From NCBI RefSeq assembly GCF_000317695.1, contig NC_019771.1:5818001-5882000 (forward strand): a stretch of 64,000 nucleotides of DNA, read 5' to 3'. The position numbers were made by a program, and so were the translations under genes. Of this stretch, positions 1 to 8,850 are shown in pieces. This DNA comes from Anabaena cylindrica PCC 7122. Its GTDB lineage: Bacteria; Cyanobacteriota; Cyanobacteriia; Cyanobacteriales; Nostocaceae. The notes under the pieces were generated by a model. The model saw nothing but the letters and a program-made list of their open reading frames with translations, had not been told where the DNA came from and did not search any database. Within the stretch, counting starts at the first letter, position 1, and each line of letters opens with the position of its first letter.

Positions 1-1
1 A

Positions 2-580
2 GTCCATGCCAAAGAAATTTTAGATTCTGCGATCATAGTAGACACATTACCACAAGCATTGCAAGGATGCGTGCGTGCGATCGCTACCATAGGCCGTGAT
101 TACAGCGGAGAAATTCCCCTAGAAAACCCCCGCACTACCCTACCCTGGCTATTAGAAGAACCAGAAAAACCAGTAGCCCTGATTTTTGGCAGAGAAGACC
201 GAGGACTAAGCAATGAAGAAATAAATTATGCCCAAAAGTTAGTTTTCATTCCCACAAGTCCCATCTATCCATCCCTGAATTTAGCTACCGCTGTCTCCAT
301 CTGTTGTTACGAATTATCACAATTAGCAGAAATATTTATAACACCGGAAATACCTCCTACAGAAATCGCACCTTTAGATATTGTAGAACCTTACTATCAG
401 GAATTGGAATCTCTGCTATTATCCATAGGTTATATTTACCCCCATACAGCAGCTAGTAGGATGGAAAAATTCCGACACTTGTATAATCGCGCCCACATCC
501 AAACTGCTGAAGTTGCTATGTTACGCGGAATTCTACGACAAATAGAATGGGCATTGAAGGAAGCAGAAGGTAGAAGGTAG
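2..580 (+). CDS. SpoU/TrmH-family RNA 2'-O-methyltransferase (TrmJ-like), 5' end outside window
   Basis: The frame is open from the first bases of the window, so the N-terminus lies upstream and 193 codons are visible. The SPOUT motifs are present: FGREDRGLSNEE (motif 2, SAM-binding knot) and SLNLATAVSICCYEL (motif 3). A helical C-terminal extension with MEKFRHLYNRA resembles TrmJ, which methylates the 2'-hydroxyl of tRNA position 32 using SAM. The family is clear; the exact RNA target is inferred from the extension and is less certain. A TTG at 59 could be read as a start, but the coding frame continues upstream of it with sensible residues, so it is internal. No terminator is evident in the 210 bp before the next gene. 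Confidence 0.85.
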   Translation, partial: VHAKEILDSAIIVDTLPQALQGCVRAIATIGRDYSGEIPLENPRTTLPWLLEEPEKPVALIFGREDRGLSNEEINYAQKLVFIPTSPIYPSLNLATAVSICCYELSQLAEIFITPEIPPTEIAPLDIVEPYYQELESLLLSIGYIYPHTAASRMEKFRHLYNRAHIQTAEVAMLRGILRQIEWALKEAEGRR

Positions 581-790
581 GGGGTGCAGGAGAAAGATAA
601 ATATTCTTCCCCAATCACCAATGAGCAATCCCCTAACTAGCAACTTGGGTTAATATGACTTAAACTGAGCAGGAAAAAGAAAAGCTACTTAATCCCAGAA
701 GTTTATCTGAGTATATCAAGGTGCTGGAAGATTTAATTTTGGGTCGAACATCTACAAACAAAACAGTCGAGTGGGTCACAAGGAGGAGTA

Positions 791-2320
791 GTGTCAGAAT
801 CAAGTGACAAACTAATAGCTATCTCACGACAGCAACCTTCACAGCGTCGTCGCCGTCCACGCCAAAACCAAAAGGCTGGACAAACACCCGTTGTCAAGAA
901 ACCGCAACAGGTTATAGCTAGAGGCGAAAGTGTGGCGCTCACACGGCTTAATAATAATAATATCATTCCTCCTGCTCTCCCTACTGAGGGGCGAAGACCA
1001 CGCTCCAAGATAGTTATGCCGACAGCAGTTAAACCCATCCCTAAATCTAAGGGCAAGATGCCACAACCGGGTACTGCAAAGTTGAAGACAGTGCGTGTAC
1101 CAAAGCAAGGAAAGCCAAAAATAGATAGGCGAGCATCCCGCAAAACTCGGTTAAAGCCAATGGCTAGAACCATATTGTATACGTTACGGTTGTTGATTGT
1201 GGGCATCGGCTTAGGTGCAATTGTAGGCACGCTGTTGTCAGTATTAGACCCTGCTAATCGCATCACCACATCTTCTTCCCCATCTCAGACTAACGCGGGG
1301 CCATCTCAAACACAATCTCCAACTAATTCCTCTGCAACCGCTTCCAGTTTATATTTATCCCAAGAAATCATCCCTTTAAAAACCGATGTGCAGAATTTAG
1401 CAGCGGCAAATCCAAATCTGACCCCTGGGGTGTTCATGGTAGATTTAGATACTGGGGCTTATGTGGATATTAATAGTACTGCTAGTTTTTCTGCTGCCAG
1501 CACGATTAAAGTACCAATTCTAATTGCTTTTTTTCAGGATGTAGACGCGGGGAAAATACGTCTGGATGAAATGCTGACTGTGCAACAAGAGATGATTGCA
1601 GGTGGTTCTGGAACTTTACAGACGAGTACAGTAGGTAGTCAGTACACTGCCATTGATGTTGCCACAAAGATGATTACCATCAGTGATAACACAGCCACCA
1701 ATATGCTTATTGCCAGATTGGGAGGTCAAGAGGTACTAAACGAGCGTTTTCGCAGTTGGGGATTAGCAACTACAATAATTCGCTCTCCACTCCCAGATTT
1801 ACAAGGCACAAACACCACCAGTCCTAGAGAATTGGGGAATTTGATTGCGGCACTCAATCAGGGAAATATGGTGAGTATGCGATCGCGCGATATTATGCTT
1901 GATATTATGCGCCGCACACAAAGAAATAATCTCCTACCTTCCGGCTTAGGAGAAGGAGCAAAATCATACCACAAAACCGGTGATATCGGCACAATGTTAG
2001 GAGATGCAGGTTTAATTGATATTCCCACCGGCAAGCGTTATATAGCTGCTGTCATGGTACAACGTCCCAACAATGACCCTACTGCGGAGAAACTCATTAG
2101 CGCCATTTCTAGTGCTGCTTACCAACACTTTAGCCAAACTGCTATCACACCCCGCACTCCCACAAATAATCTACCTACAAATAATTTTCCGCAACCTGTT
2201 CAACCCTTTATTCAACCCCAGGGAATGACTCCAATAGTACCTAACGGAACAGTTAACAATACTCCTATAGGTACTTATCCAGCCCCGGTGACGACTCCAC
2301 AATATTACCCTCCACAATAA
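791..2320 (+). CDS. Membrane-anchored beta-lactamase-like serine hydrolase
   Basis: The protein has 509 residues. The GTG start is set by an AAGGAGG ribosome binding site about 5 bases upstream. Residues 1-125 are basic and low-complexity, rich in Arg, Lys, Pro and Gln. A hydrophobic segment at about 128-152 should be a signal anchor, followed by a Ser/Thr-rich linker. The catalytic domain (about 185-440) carries the class A beta-lactamase/PBP triad of motifs: STIK (Ser237, Lys240), SDN (298-300) and KTG (395-397). The C-terminal 70 residues are Pro/Asn/Thr-rich. The domain is probably periplasmic and may act on peptidoglycan or beta-lactams; the fold and active site are clear, the substrate is not. 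It stands alone between an RNA methyltransferase gene and a tRNA. Confidence 0.85.
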   Translation: MSESSDKLIAISRQQPSQRRRRPRQNQKAGQTPVVKKPQQVIARGESVALTRLNNNNIIPPALPTEGRRPRSKIVMPTAVKPIPKSKGKMPQPGTAKLKTVRVPKQGKPKIDRRASRKTRLKPMARTILYTLRLLIVGIGLGAIVGTLLSVLDPANRITTSSSPSQTNAGPSQTQSPTNSSATASSLYLSQEIIPLKTDVQNLAAANPNLTPGVFMVDLDTGAYVDINSTASFSAASTIKVPILIAFFQDVDAGKIRLDEMLTVQQEMIAGGSGTLQTSTVGSQYTAIDVATKMITISDNTATNMLIARLGGQEVLNERFRSWGLATTIIRSPLPDLQGTNTTSPRELGNLIAALNQGNMVSMRSRDIMLDIMRRTQRNNLLPSGLGEGAKSYHKTGDIGTMLGDAGLIDIPTGKRYIAAVMVQRPNNDPTAEKLISAISSAAYQHFSQTAITPRTPTNNLPTNNFPQPVQPFIQPQGMTPIVPNGTVNNTPIGTYPAPVTTPQYYPPQ

Positions 2321-2394
2321 ACAATCCCTAAATAAATCTAAATACCTGTTGCTAAAATAAAAAAATAGGCTATACTTATGAAAGTGACACCCAC

Positions 2395-2476
2395 GGGCGG
2401 GTGGCGGAATTGGTAGACGCACCGCACTCAAAATGCGGCACCGAAAGGTATAGGAGTTCGATTCTCCTCCCGCCCA
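2395..2476 (+). tRNA. tRNA-Leu (anticodon CAA)
   Basis: This is an 82-nt class II tRNA. The acceptor arms GGGCGGG and CCCGCCC pair perfectly. The anticodon stem CCGCA/TGCGG encloses the loop CTCAAAA, giving anticodon CAA, which reads UUG. A long variable arm follows, then a T arm with GTTCGATTC. The discriminator base is A and the 3' CCA is not encoded. Confidence 0.95.
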
Positions 2477-2658
2477 CTCTTAAAATTGTAAATATCCCTT
2501 ATATCCCTTCGACATACATCCACAAATGAGGTATTCTCTGTGACAGAATGACTTCGTTGTTAACTTTTATTTGTATTTATTAGGATAAATATCCTACTGC
2601 CAACTTTAGTAGTTAAGTATATTTGCTGAATTGAATCAGACTTTGAGATTTAGAGAAA

Positions 2659-3405
2659 ATGCAATTACATTTAAGCACCTGGCCAGAAGTAGAAACTTAT
2701 CTACAAAAATCCCAGGGAATTATTTTCCCTATTGGTTCCACAGAACAACATGGCCCAACGGGTTTAATTGGGACTGATGCCATTTGTGCAGAAGCAATAT
2801 CCCATGGTGTAGCAGAAGAAACTCAAGGAATGGTTGCACCAACAATCAATATCGGTATGGCATTACATCATACTGCTTTTCCCGGTACAATTAGCCTCCG
2901 TCCTAGCACTTTAATCTTGGTAGTACGGGATTATATAACTTGTTTAGCAAAAGCAGGTTTTACCAAGTTTTACTTTATTAATGGACATGGTGGAAATATT
3001 GCGACTCTGAAAGCTGCTTTTTCAGAAACTTATGCACATTTAGAAGATTTACAACTTCCTAGTTCTCAAAAAGTTCAATGTCAAATTGCTAATTGGTTTA
3101 TGTGCGGTTCTGTATATAAACTTGCCAAAGAATTATATGGTGATCAAGAAGGTTCTCATGCTACCCCTAGTGAAGTAGCTGTTACCCAATACGTCTATCC
3201 AGAAGCAATCAAACAAGCACCCCTATCTTCAAAAGTCGCAAGTGGACACAGAATTTATGGTGCAGCTAATTTTCGAGAAAGTTACCCAGATGGCCGCATG
3301 GGTTCAAATCCGGCTTTAGCAACACCAGAACATGGTAAACAGTTTTATGATTTGGCTGTGGGGGAATTGAGTAAAGGGTATTTGGAGTTTTTGAATCAGG
3401 AATAG
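2659..3405 (+). CDS. Creatininase family amidohydrolase
   Basis: The 248-residue length is typical of the creatininase family of metal-dependent cyclic amidohydrolases. The metal-site motif PIGSTEQHGP...GTD near the N-terminus (Glu, His, Asp ligands) and the FINGHGGN motif at about residue 114 are both present, with EGSHATPSE further on. Family members hydrolyse creatinine or related amides (creatinine amidohydrolase, MftE, FAPy deformylase), so the substrate here is not determined by sequence. The protein lacks a signal peptide and is probably cytoplasmic. The ATG start gives MQLHLSTWPEVE, matching the family's usual N-terminus. It is separated from the preceding tRNA by 180 bp and from the B12 riboswitch by about 280 bp, and appears to be monocistronic. 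Confidence 0.85.
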   Translation: MQLHLSTWPEVETYLQKSQGIIFPIGSTEQHGPTGLIGTDAICAEAISHGVAEETQGMVAPTINIGMALHHTAFPGTISLRPSTLILVVRDYITCLAKAGFTKFYFINGHGGNIATLKAAFSETYAHLEDLQLPSSQKVQCQIANWFMCGSVYKLAKELYGDQEGSHATPSEVAVTQYVYPEAIKQAPLSSKVASGHRIYGAANFRESYPDGRMGSNPALATPEHGKQFYDLAVGELSKGYLEFLNQE

Positions 3406-3689
3406 GGTTTTATCACACAGAGGCGCAGAGAAGATTTAAGATGATACAAATTCATGTATAGAACCCATTTGATATCTTCTCAGACGGTATTTGCAACAGA
3501 TAACCGTTTGAGCTTGACATTGGAACGTTCGAGAGTGCGGTCAAAATTTTTGACCAAACTTATCAGATACATTCGCTTTGGTACAAGTCAGACAACAGCA
3601 CGAAATATCCCTCGCGTAAAGAAAGTTTGCAGGTAAGTTTCAAATTTATCTTTTTCGCTGTCATTGAGTCAAAGCGATCGCATAAATAC

Positions 3690-3975
3690 CTCCTCGTGCT
3701 AGACTAATAAATCTTAGAGTTGGGAAACTCCGGTTAAATTCCGAGACTGTGCCGCAGCTGTAAAGAAAAGGCAAAGAGTAAAAGGCGAAAAGCAAAAGAA
3801 TATTGATGAAACTCTTCATAAAACAGGGTTTTACTCCTAAATTCTGACTTCTGACTCCTGTACGGGCGAAGCATTCGGAAAATATTCTTTGGCAAAAACT
3901 GATAATTTATCACCCGAATGCTTCGCCCCTACTCCTGCCATATTTTCCAAGTCAGAATGCTAACTCTACGAATGT
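3690..3975 (+). promoter_or_regulatory. Cobalamin (AdoCbl) riboswitch upstream of the B12 operon
   Basis: The conserved core GGGAAACTCCGGTT followed by TTCCGAGACTGTGCCGC and AGCTGTAAAG (3722-3765) matches the B12-box region of cobalamin riboswitches. The 3' closing element CAAGTCAGAATGC (3948-3960) matches the usual end of the aptamer. The intervening variable arm is unusually long and holds a perfect 15-bp inverted repeat. The element precedes cobG by about 70 nt, so B12 probably represses the cobG-cobH-cobI-cobJ operon. Boundaries are approximate. Confidence 0.88.
3864..3928. repeat. 15-bp perfect inverted repeat inside the riboswitch variable arm
   Basis: GGGCGAAGCATTCGG at 3864-3878 and CCGAATGCTTCGCCC at 3914-3928 are exact reverse complements around a 35-nt loop. 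After one mismatch the stem continues for 3 bp (GTA/TAC). The sequence looks like a dispersed cyanobacterial palindromic repeat rather than a conserved part of the aptamer. Confidence 0.85.
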
Positions 3976-4045
3976 ATTTGGATGTAAGGGAGGGATACCC
4001 CACCCCTACTCTGTCTCTGCGTCGCACGGGGAAGGAGTTCTCGTT

Positions 4046-5596
4046 TTGTTAACCGCTTCTACTGCTTGTCCAGGGTTGTTTTATAATATATCAGCCCAAG
4101 ATGGAATCTTGTCTCGTGTAAGAATACCCGGTGGGATTCTTAATAGTGAACAGTGTCAATTTATTGCAAACATAGCCGATAATTGTGGTGGTGGCTATGT
4201 TGACATTACTAATCGTGCTAATTTGCAAATTCGGGAAATTAAAACTGGGATAAATATTGAAATTCTCCAGCGTTTACAGGAATTGGGTTTAGGTTCTGCC
4301 AACCCCACTGTAGACCATATTCGCAACATCATGACTAGCCCCACAGCGGGTATTGATCCTCAAGAATTAATAGATACTCAACCCTTCGTTAAAGCATGGG
4401 ATGACTATATTACAGAACATCCCCATCTAGCAGGACTATCTGCTAAATTTAGCGTTGGTTTTGATGGTGGTGGTAAAGTTTCAGTGCAGAATTGCGTTAA
4501 CGATATCACCTTTGCTGCTGTCGCGGAAAATGGAAATGTTTACTTTCAGCTTTATCTGAGTTTTGGGGAAAAAGGACAACCCCCCCAAAATACGGGAATT
4601 TTGTTAAAACCAGATGAATGTTTACCAGTTTTAGCAGTTTTAGCTGATGTTTATCTAGATCATATCGGTGTAACAAGTCAACGCAAGCGACGTTTGCGAG
4701 AAGTTATCAATGATTTAGGTATAGAAAATTATCTGCGTTTAGCTTTTACAAGTAAATCTCTAACTTCCCAACTTCCTGGGGAGATTTTACACCTTGCTGT
4801 TGATAAGTTTGGCGTAGTTAGTCATTACTTTTGCCAATTACCAATTACCAATTACCAATTACCAGCCCAAACAGATATGATAACTGTTCCGGCGAACTCA
4901 ATTGGTATTCATCCCCAAAAACAAGCAGGATTATTTTATATCGGTGTAGTGTTACCACTAGGAAGGTGGGAAACCTGGCAAATGAGACGGTTAGCTGATT
5001 TGGCAGCAAAATATGGTAATGGTAATCTCAGGGTAACTCCTTGGCAAAACTTACTTGTCACTGATATACCCAAAAAACAAGTTGCTGAAGTTGAAACAGA
5101 AATTACCCGCTTAGGATTAAATATCTCACCAACGAACATCAAAACTTCATTAGTAGCTTGTTCTGGTAAACGCGGTTGTGCTGCTTCGGCTACTGAAACC
5201 AAAGACCACGCTTTAGCATTAGCAGACTATCTAGAATATATTACTCTAGAGCATCCAATCAATATTCACTTTAGTGGTTGTGTTAAATCTTGCGCTCAAC
5301 ACCAACAAGCTGATATTACCTTGTTAGGAGTTCGCATTCAGTCAGAAAATGAAACTATGGAGGGTTATCAACTCTATATTGGTGATGGTAAGTTACAAAA
5401 ATTTGGTTATCAACTCTATGAGTATGTGACTTTTGCCGAATTACCAAAAATCATTGCCACAATGTTGTGTGTGTATAAAAATCAACGATTAAACCTTAAT
5501 GAGTCCTTTAGGGAATTTGTTTACCGTTATGACACATCCCAACTACAACGATTATTCACAGTTAAATCAATCCCAAATCCCAAGTCCCATGTCTAA
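4046..5596 (+). CDS. cobG: Precorrin-3B synthase (CobG), siroheme/4Fe-4S enzyme
   Basis: The protein has 516 residues and resembles nitrite/sulfite reductases. It carries the cluster motif C-x5-C (CSGKRGC, around 372-378) and C-x3-C (GCVKSC, around 411-415). CobG converts precorrin-3A to precorrin-3B in the oxygen-dependent route of cobalamin synthesis. The start is TTG, preceded at a good distance by GAAGGAG (4031-4037). It is the first gene after the B12 riboswitch and overlaps cobH. One oddity is a four-unit CCAATTA tandem repeat at 4834-4861 that encodes LPITNYQLP; it interrupts an otherwise family-like sequence. A nitrite/sulfite reductase is a less likely identity given the B12 gene neighbours. 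Confidence 0.85.
   Translation: MLTASTACPGLFYNISAQDGILSRVRIPGGILNSEQCQFIANIADNCGGGYVDITNRANLQIREIKTGINIEILQRLQELGLGSANPTVDHIRNIMTSPTAGIDPQELIDTQPFVKAWDDYITEHPHLAGLSAKFSVGFDGGGKVSVQNCVNDITFAAVAENGNVYFQLYLSFGEKGQPPQNTGILLKPDECLPVLAVLADVYLDHIGVTSQRKRRLREVINDLGIENYLRLAFTSKSLTSQLPGEILHLAVDKFGVVSHYFCQLPITNYQLPAQTDMITVPANSIGIHPQKQAGLFYIGVVLPLGRWETWQMRRLADLAAKYGNGNLRVTPWQNLLVTDIPKKQVAEVETEITRLGLNISPTNIKTSLVACSGKRGCAASATETKDHALALADYLEYITLEHPINIHFSGCVKSCAQHQQADITLLGVRIQSENETMEGYQLYIGDGKLQKFGYQLYEYVTFAELPKIIATMLCVYKNQRLNLNESFREFVYRYDTSQLQRLFTVKSIPNPKSHV
4834..4861. repeat. Heptamer tandem repeat CCAATTA x4 within cobG
   Basis: Four exact CCAATTA units lie in tandem inside the cobG reading frame and are followed by a partial CCAG. 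The same heptamer family (CCAATTA/CCAATCA) forms the longer array between fabH and fabD at about 54.45-54.60 kb. Confidence 0.95.
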
Positions 5597-6215
5597 CTAT
5601 ATACGTGATGCTGACGAAATATACCGCAATTCTTTTGCGATTATCCGGGCAGAAGCAAACTTAGATATCTTACCGCCTGATGTAGCAAAAATCGCAGTAC
5701 GGATGATTCATGCCTGTGGAATGACGGATATTGTCACAGACTTGGGATATTCACCAAGGGCAGTGGAGTCAGGTAGAAAAGCTTTAGCATCAGGCGCACC
5801 AATTTTGTGCGATTGTCGGATGGTGGCCGAAGGTGTGACAAGAAAAAGATTACCTACTAATAATCAAGTTATCTGCACCCTAAATGATCCTGAAGTTCCA
5901 GAAATAGCGAAACGGTTGCGAAATACGCGGTCAGCAGCAGCTTTAGAATTATGGCGTTTCCATTTAGATGGGGCAATAGTCGCAATTGGTAATGCACCTA
6001 CAGCCTTATTTAGGATATTGGAAATGCTAGATGAACGTGTGCCACGTCCAGCATTGATATTGGGCTTTCCTGTGGGCTTTGTTGGTGCAGCAGAATCAAA
6101 AGCAGCGTTGGCAGCAAATAGCCGCAATGTACCGTTTTTAACTTTACATGGAAGGAGGGGCGGAAGTGCGATCGCAGCTGCTGCCATTAATGCCTTAGCA
6201 ACAGAGGAAGAATAA
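5589..6215 (+). CDS. cobH: Precorrin-8X methylmutase (CobH/CbiC)
   Basis: CobH moves the C11 methyl group to C12 of precorrin-8X, giving hydrogenobyrinic acid. The sequence starts MSNYIRDADEIYRNSFAIIR, which aligns with the usual CobH N-terminus, then MIHACGM, with the catalytic His expected in this motif, and GFPVGFVGAAESK near the C-terminus. The chosen ATG at 5589 overlaps the end of cobG by 8 bases. An in-frame ATG at 5529 would add 20 residues (MTHPNYNDYSQ...) but these look like intergenic filler. The protein of about 208 residues is of family length and cytoplasmic. The downstream cobI starts 2 bases after the stop, so the genes are translated from one message. Confidence 0.88.
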   Translation: MSNYIRDADEIYRNSFAIIRAEANLDILPPDVAKIAVRMIHACGMTDIVTDLGYSPRAVESGRKALASGAPILCDCRMVAEGVTRKRLPTNNQVICTLNDPEVPEIAKRLRNTRSAAALELWRFHLDGAIVAIGNAPTALFRILEMLDERVPRPALILGFPVGFVGAAESKAALAANSRNVPFLTLHGRRGGSAIAAAAINALATEEE

Positions 6216-6217
6216 CA

Positions 6218-6922
6218 ATGAACAGTGGAGGTCGTCTATATGGAATTGGTGTCGGCCCAGGAGATCCAGAACTATTGACACTAAAAGCCCTGCGATTATT
6301 ACAGTCTGCCCCTGTTATTGCCTATCAATCAGCAATAGACAAAGAAAGTATCGCCAGAAAAATAGTGTCGCCATATTTACCCGGCAATCAAATCGAGGTA
6401 TTATATCATCTCCCCCGTGCCTTAGAACCCGAAAAAGCCAAATCCATTTACGACCAAGAAGTTGAACCCATTGCTGCACATCTGGCAGCAGGTCGTGATG
6501 TAGTTGTACTGTGTGAAGGTGATCCGTTTTTCTATGGGTCATTTATGTATATTTTTACACGTTTGTCTGACCAGTACCAAACGGAAGTTGTTCCCGGTAT
6601 ATCTTCACTCATGGCCTGTCCCGTGTCCTTGGGCGTTCCCTTCACCTACTACAACGATGTCCTCACAGTACTACCTGCTACACTATCTACAGAAATGCTC
6701 ACTTCACATCTATTAACAACAGATGCGGCCGCAATTATGAAACTGGGTCGCCATTTTACAAAAGTACGCGATATCCTACATCAATTAGGCATGGCATCGC
6801 GGGCAAAATATATTGAACGGGCAACAACAACCCAGCAGCGAATTGTCTCCCTAGATGAAGTGAACCCAGAGGACGTTCCTTATTTCTCCATGATTGTCAT
6901 CCCGACAAAACAGAAGCTATGA
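6218..6922 (+). CDS. cobI: Precorrin-2 C20-methyltransferase (CobI/CbiL)
   Basis: The protein has 234 residues with the tetrapyrrole methylase fold. The N-terminal glycine-rich motif GIGVGPGDPELLTLKAL and the CEGDPFFYGSFMY segment (around 93-105) are diagnostic for this family, and the VVPGISS motif follows. CobI transfers a methyl group from SAM to C20 of precorrin-2. It begins 2 bases after cobH and its stop overlaps the ATG of the cobJ gene by 4 bases (ATGA), which indicates translational coupling within the riboswitch-controlled operon. Confidence 0.92.
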   Translation: MNSGGRLYGIGVGPGDPELLTLKALRLLQSAPVIAYQSAIDKESIARKIVSPYLPGNQIEVLYHLPRALEPEKAKSIYDQEVEPIAAHLAAGRDVVVLCEGDPFFYGSFMYIFTRLSDQYQTEVVPGISSLMACPVSLGVPFTYYNDVLTVLPATLSTEMLTSHLLTTDAAAIMKLGRHFTKVRDILHQLGMASRAKYIERATTTQQRIVSLDEVNPEDVPYFSMIVIPTKQKL

Positions 6923-8340
6923 ACAAAAGGGTTGCACCTGCCATCGTCGTACTAAGTCAAAATAGTGTAGCATTAGGACGGCAAATTATCAGTGTTTTAC
7001 CAAGGGCTAAATTATACGGTTTAGCCAATCGCACCTCAGATGTTGATGTGAGTTTTACAAATTTTGGCGAAACCTTACGGGAATTATTCGCTGCTGGGAC
7101 ACCTTTAATCGGCATTTGTGCGGCTGGTATTCTGATTAGAACCCTTGCACCTCTGCTAACAAATAAAGGACAAGAACCGCCAGTATTAGCCGTAGCTGAA
7201 GATGGTAGTGCCGTAGTCCCGCTTTTAGGTGGACTCAGTGGGGTGAATGATTTAGCACGTCAAATTGCAGCAATGTTAGATATACAAGCAGCAATTACAA
7301 CCACAGGAGATTTACGTTTTCGTACAGCTTTGTTATCTCCTCCTGCTGGATATCATTTAGCTAACCCAGAAGATGCCAAAAAGTTTATTGCTGATTTACT
7401 CGCAGGGGCAAAAGTTAAATTAGAAGGAACAGCCTCCTGGTTGAGTGAAAGTCAACTACCAATTGACCCCAATGGAGAGTTAACAATTCAGATAACTGAA
7501 AACTTGGGAACTCCTCAACCCAACTGTTTAGTTTATCACCTGGAAAAAATTGCGGCTATTGACTCCGAAACCAATGAAAAACAACGCGGAAAATTAGCCA
7601 TAATTGGTACTGGCCCCGGTGCATCAAAATGGATGTCTTCTGAAGTCAAAGAAATTCTCAACGCTGCAACTGATTTAGTCGGTTATAAAACCTACATAAA
7701 TTTAATCGGTTCTTTAGCAGATGGTAAACATATCCATGAATCCGACAACCGGGAAGAAGAAGCACGGGCAAAAATGGCGCTAGACTTAGCCGCAGAAGGA
7801 AAATATGTAGTAGTAGTGTCTTCCGGCGACCCTGGCATTTTTGCAATGGCTACAGCAGTATTTGAAGTTCTAGACCGCTACAACAAACCAGAATGGCAAA
7901 ATATTGATATTCAAGTCGCCCCTGGAATCTCAGCCATGCAAGCCACCGCAGCAGCCATTGGCGCACCATTAGGGCATGACTTCTGTGCTATTTCTCTATC
8001 TGACATTTTGAAGCCTTGGGAAATTATCATCCAACGCATCACCGCAGCCGCCCAAGGTGATTTTGTCATCGCATTTTATAATCCTGTTTCTAAAGAACGG
8101 ACTTGGCAATTAGCCGCAGCTAAAAATATCTTATTGCAGTACAGAAAGCCAGATACCCCAGTGGTATTAGGGCGGAATTTGGGCAGACCTGGACAAGTGG
8201 TAAAAGTTATTACCATTGAACACTTAAAACCCACAGATGCTGATATGCGAACCCTGATTATTGTTGGTTCTTCTCAAACTCGGCAGATGCAAAGCAATCA
8301 TACCAAGTGGGTTTATACGCCGCGCCGTTACCAAACCTAA
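6919..8340 (+). CDS. cobJ: CbiG-CobJ fusion: CbiG-like domain plus precorrin-3B C17-methyltransferase
   Basis: This is a 473-residue fusion. Residues 1-210 resemble CbiG (cobalt-precorrin-5A hydrolase), with GICAAGILIR and the VLGG-like stretch VVPLLGGLSGVNDLA. Residues about 222-465 form a SAM-dependent tetrapyrrole methylase, with IIGTGPGASKWMSSE, SSGDPGIFAMA and APGISAMQA, matching CobJ/CbiH. CobJ methylates C17 with ring contraction. The gene overlaps cobI by 4 bases and ends the operon; a 14-bp hairpin lies about 115 bp downstream. The CbiG part belongs to the anaerobic route while CobG at the head of the operon belongs to the aerobic route. CbiG-CobJ fusions are known in cyanobacteria. 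Confidence 0.9.
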   Translation: MNKRVAPAIVVLSQNSVALGRQIISVLPRAKLYGLANRTSDVDVSFTNFGETLRELFAAGTPLIGICAAGILIRTLAPLLTNKGQEPPVLAVAEDGSAVVPLLGGLSGVNDLARQIAAMLDIQAAITTTGDLRFRTALLSPPAGYHLANPEDAKKFIADLLAGAKVKLEGTASWLSESQLPIDPNGELTIQITENLGTPQPNCLVYHLEKIAAIDSETNEKQRGKLAIIGTGPGASKWMSSEVKEILNAATDLVGYKTYINLIGSLADGKHIHESDNREEEARAKMALDLAAEGKYVVVVSSGDPGIFAMATAVFEVLDRYNKPEWQNIDIQVAPGISAMQATAAAIGAPLGHDFCAISLSDILKPWEIIIQRITAAAQGDFVIAFYNPVSKERTWQLAAAKNILLQYRKPDTPVVLGRNLGRPGQVVKVITIEHLKPTDADMRTLIIVGSSQTRQMQSNHTKWVYTPRRYQT

Positions 8341-8455
8341 AATTAATCAATTTTCATAAATTAAGTGATAAAACAGTTTCAAACAAGGATTTAAATCTTT
8401 TTTATTTACGAAAAAATCCTTCATTCCGTGAAATCCTTAAATCAGTAATAAATAA

Positions 8456-8487
8456 AGCCCCAAGAATAATTTTTTATTCTTGGGGCT
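8456..8487 (+). terminator. Hairpin, probable terminator of the cob operon
   Basis: AGCCCCAAGAATAA and TTATTCTTGGGGCT form a perfect 14-bp stem with a TTTT loop. No T-run follows, so it may act as a processing or bidirectional structure rather than a classic intrinsic terminator. It is the first strong structure after cobJ. Confidence 0.6.
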
Positions 8488-8547
8488 GTGATACCTGACC
8501 ACCTTTACCTTTGTTATTTAAACATAACAGAACTTTTGAGGACTCGA

Positions 8548-8572
8548 AGACATAACTATTGGATTTATGTCT
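8548..8572. repeat. Hairpin AGACATAA/TTATGTCT
   Basis: An 8-bp perfect inverted repeat with a 9-nt loop. Its stem resembles the hairpin at 9388-9410 (GACATAA/TTATGTC), so the two may be copies of one element. Confidence 0.5.
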
Positions 8573-8850
8573 GAAAATAAATAAAAAAATTTTGTAACTC
8601 GTGCTATCCTGATCCACAAATTTATTTTATATTCTAAATATGGATATCTTTTAATTATTATCACCATGAATATTTCATGTAAAACTCTCTTTTTTGTAGC
8701 TTAAATATTTAATAAAAAGATATAATTCAAGTAGTTATGTCTATTGAAATGCTTGTAAATACTTGATTTTTTGTTTTTTATCATTAACAATGAAAGCATC
8801 ATGTTCCACACATGATTGTAGCCAATAAAAGTGACAGAAGCCCTAATTTA

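Noticed and set aside
3454..3636. A 60-codon frame upstream of the B12 riboswitch
   Set aside because: No ribosome binding site, no recognisable family, Arg/Ser-rich composition typical of chance frames.
8307..8498. A 63-codon frame overlapping the end of cobJ
   Set aside because: It overlaps a real gene in another frame and ends inside a hairpin.
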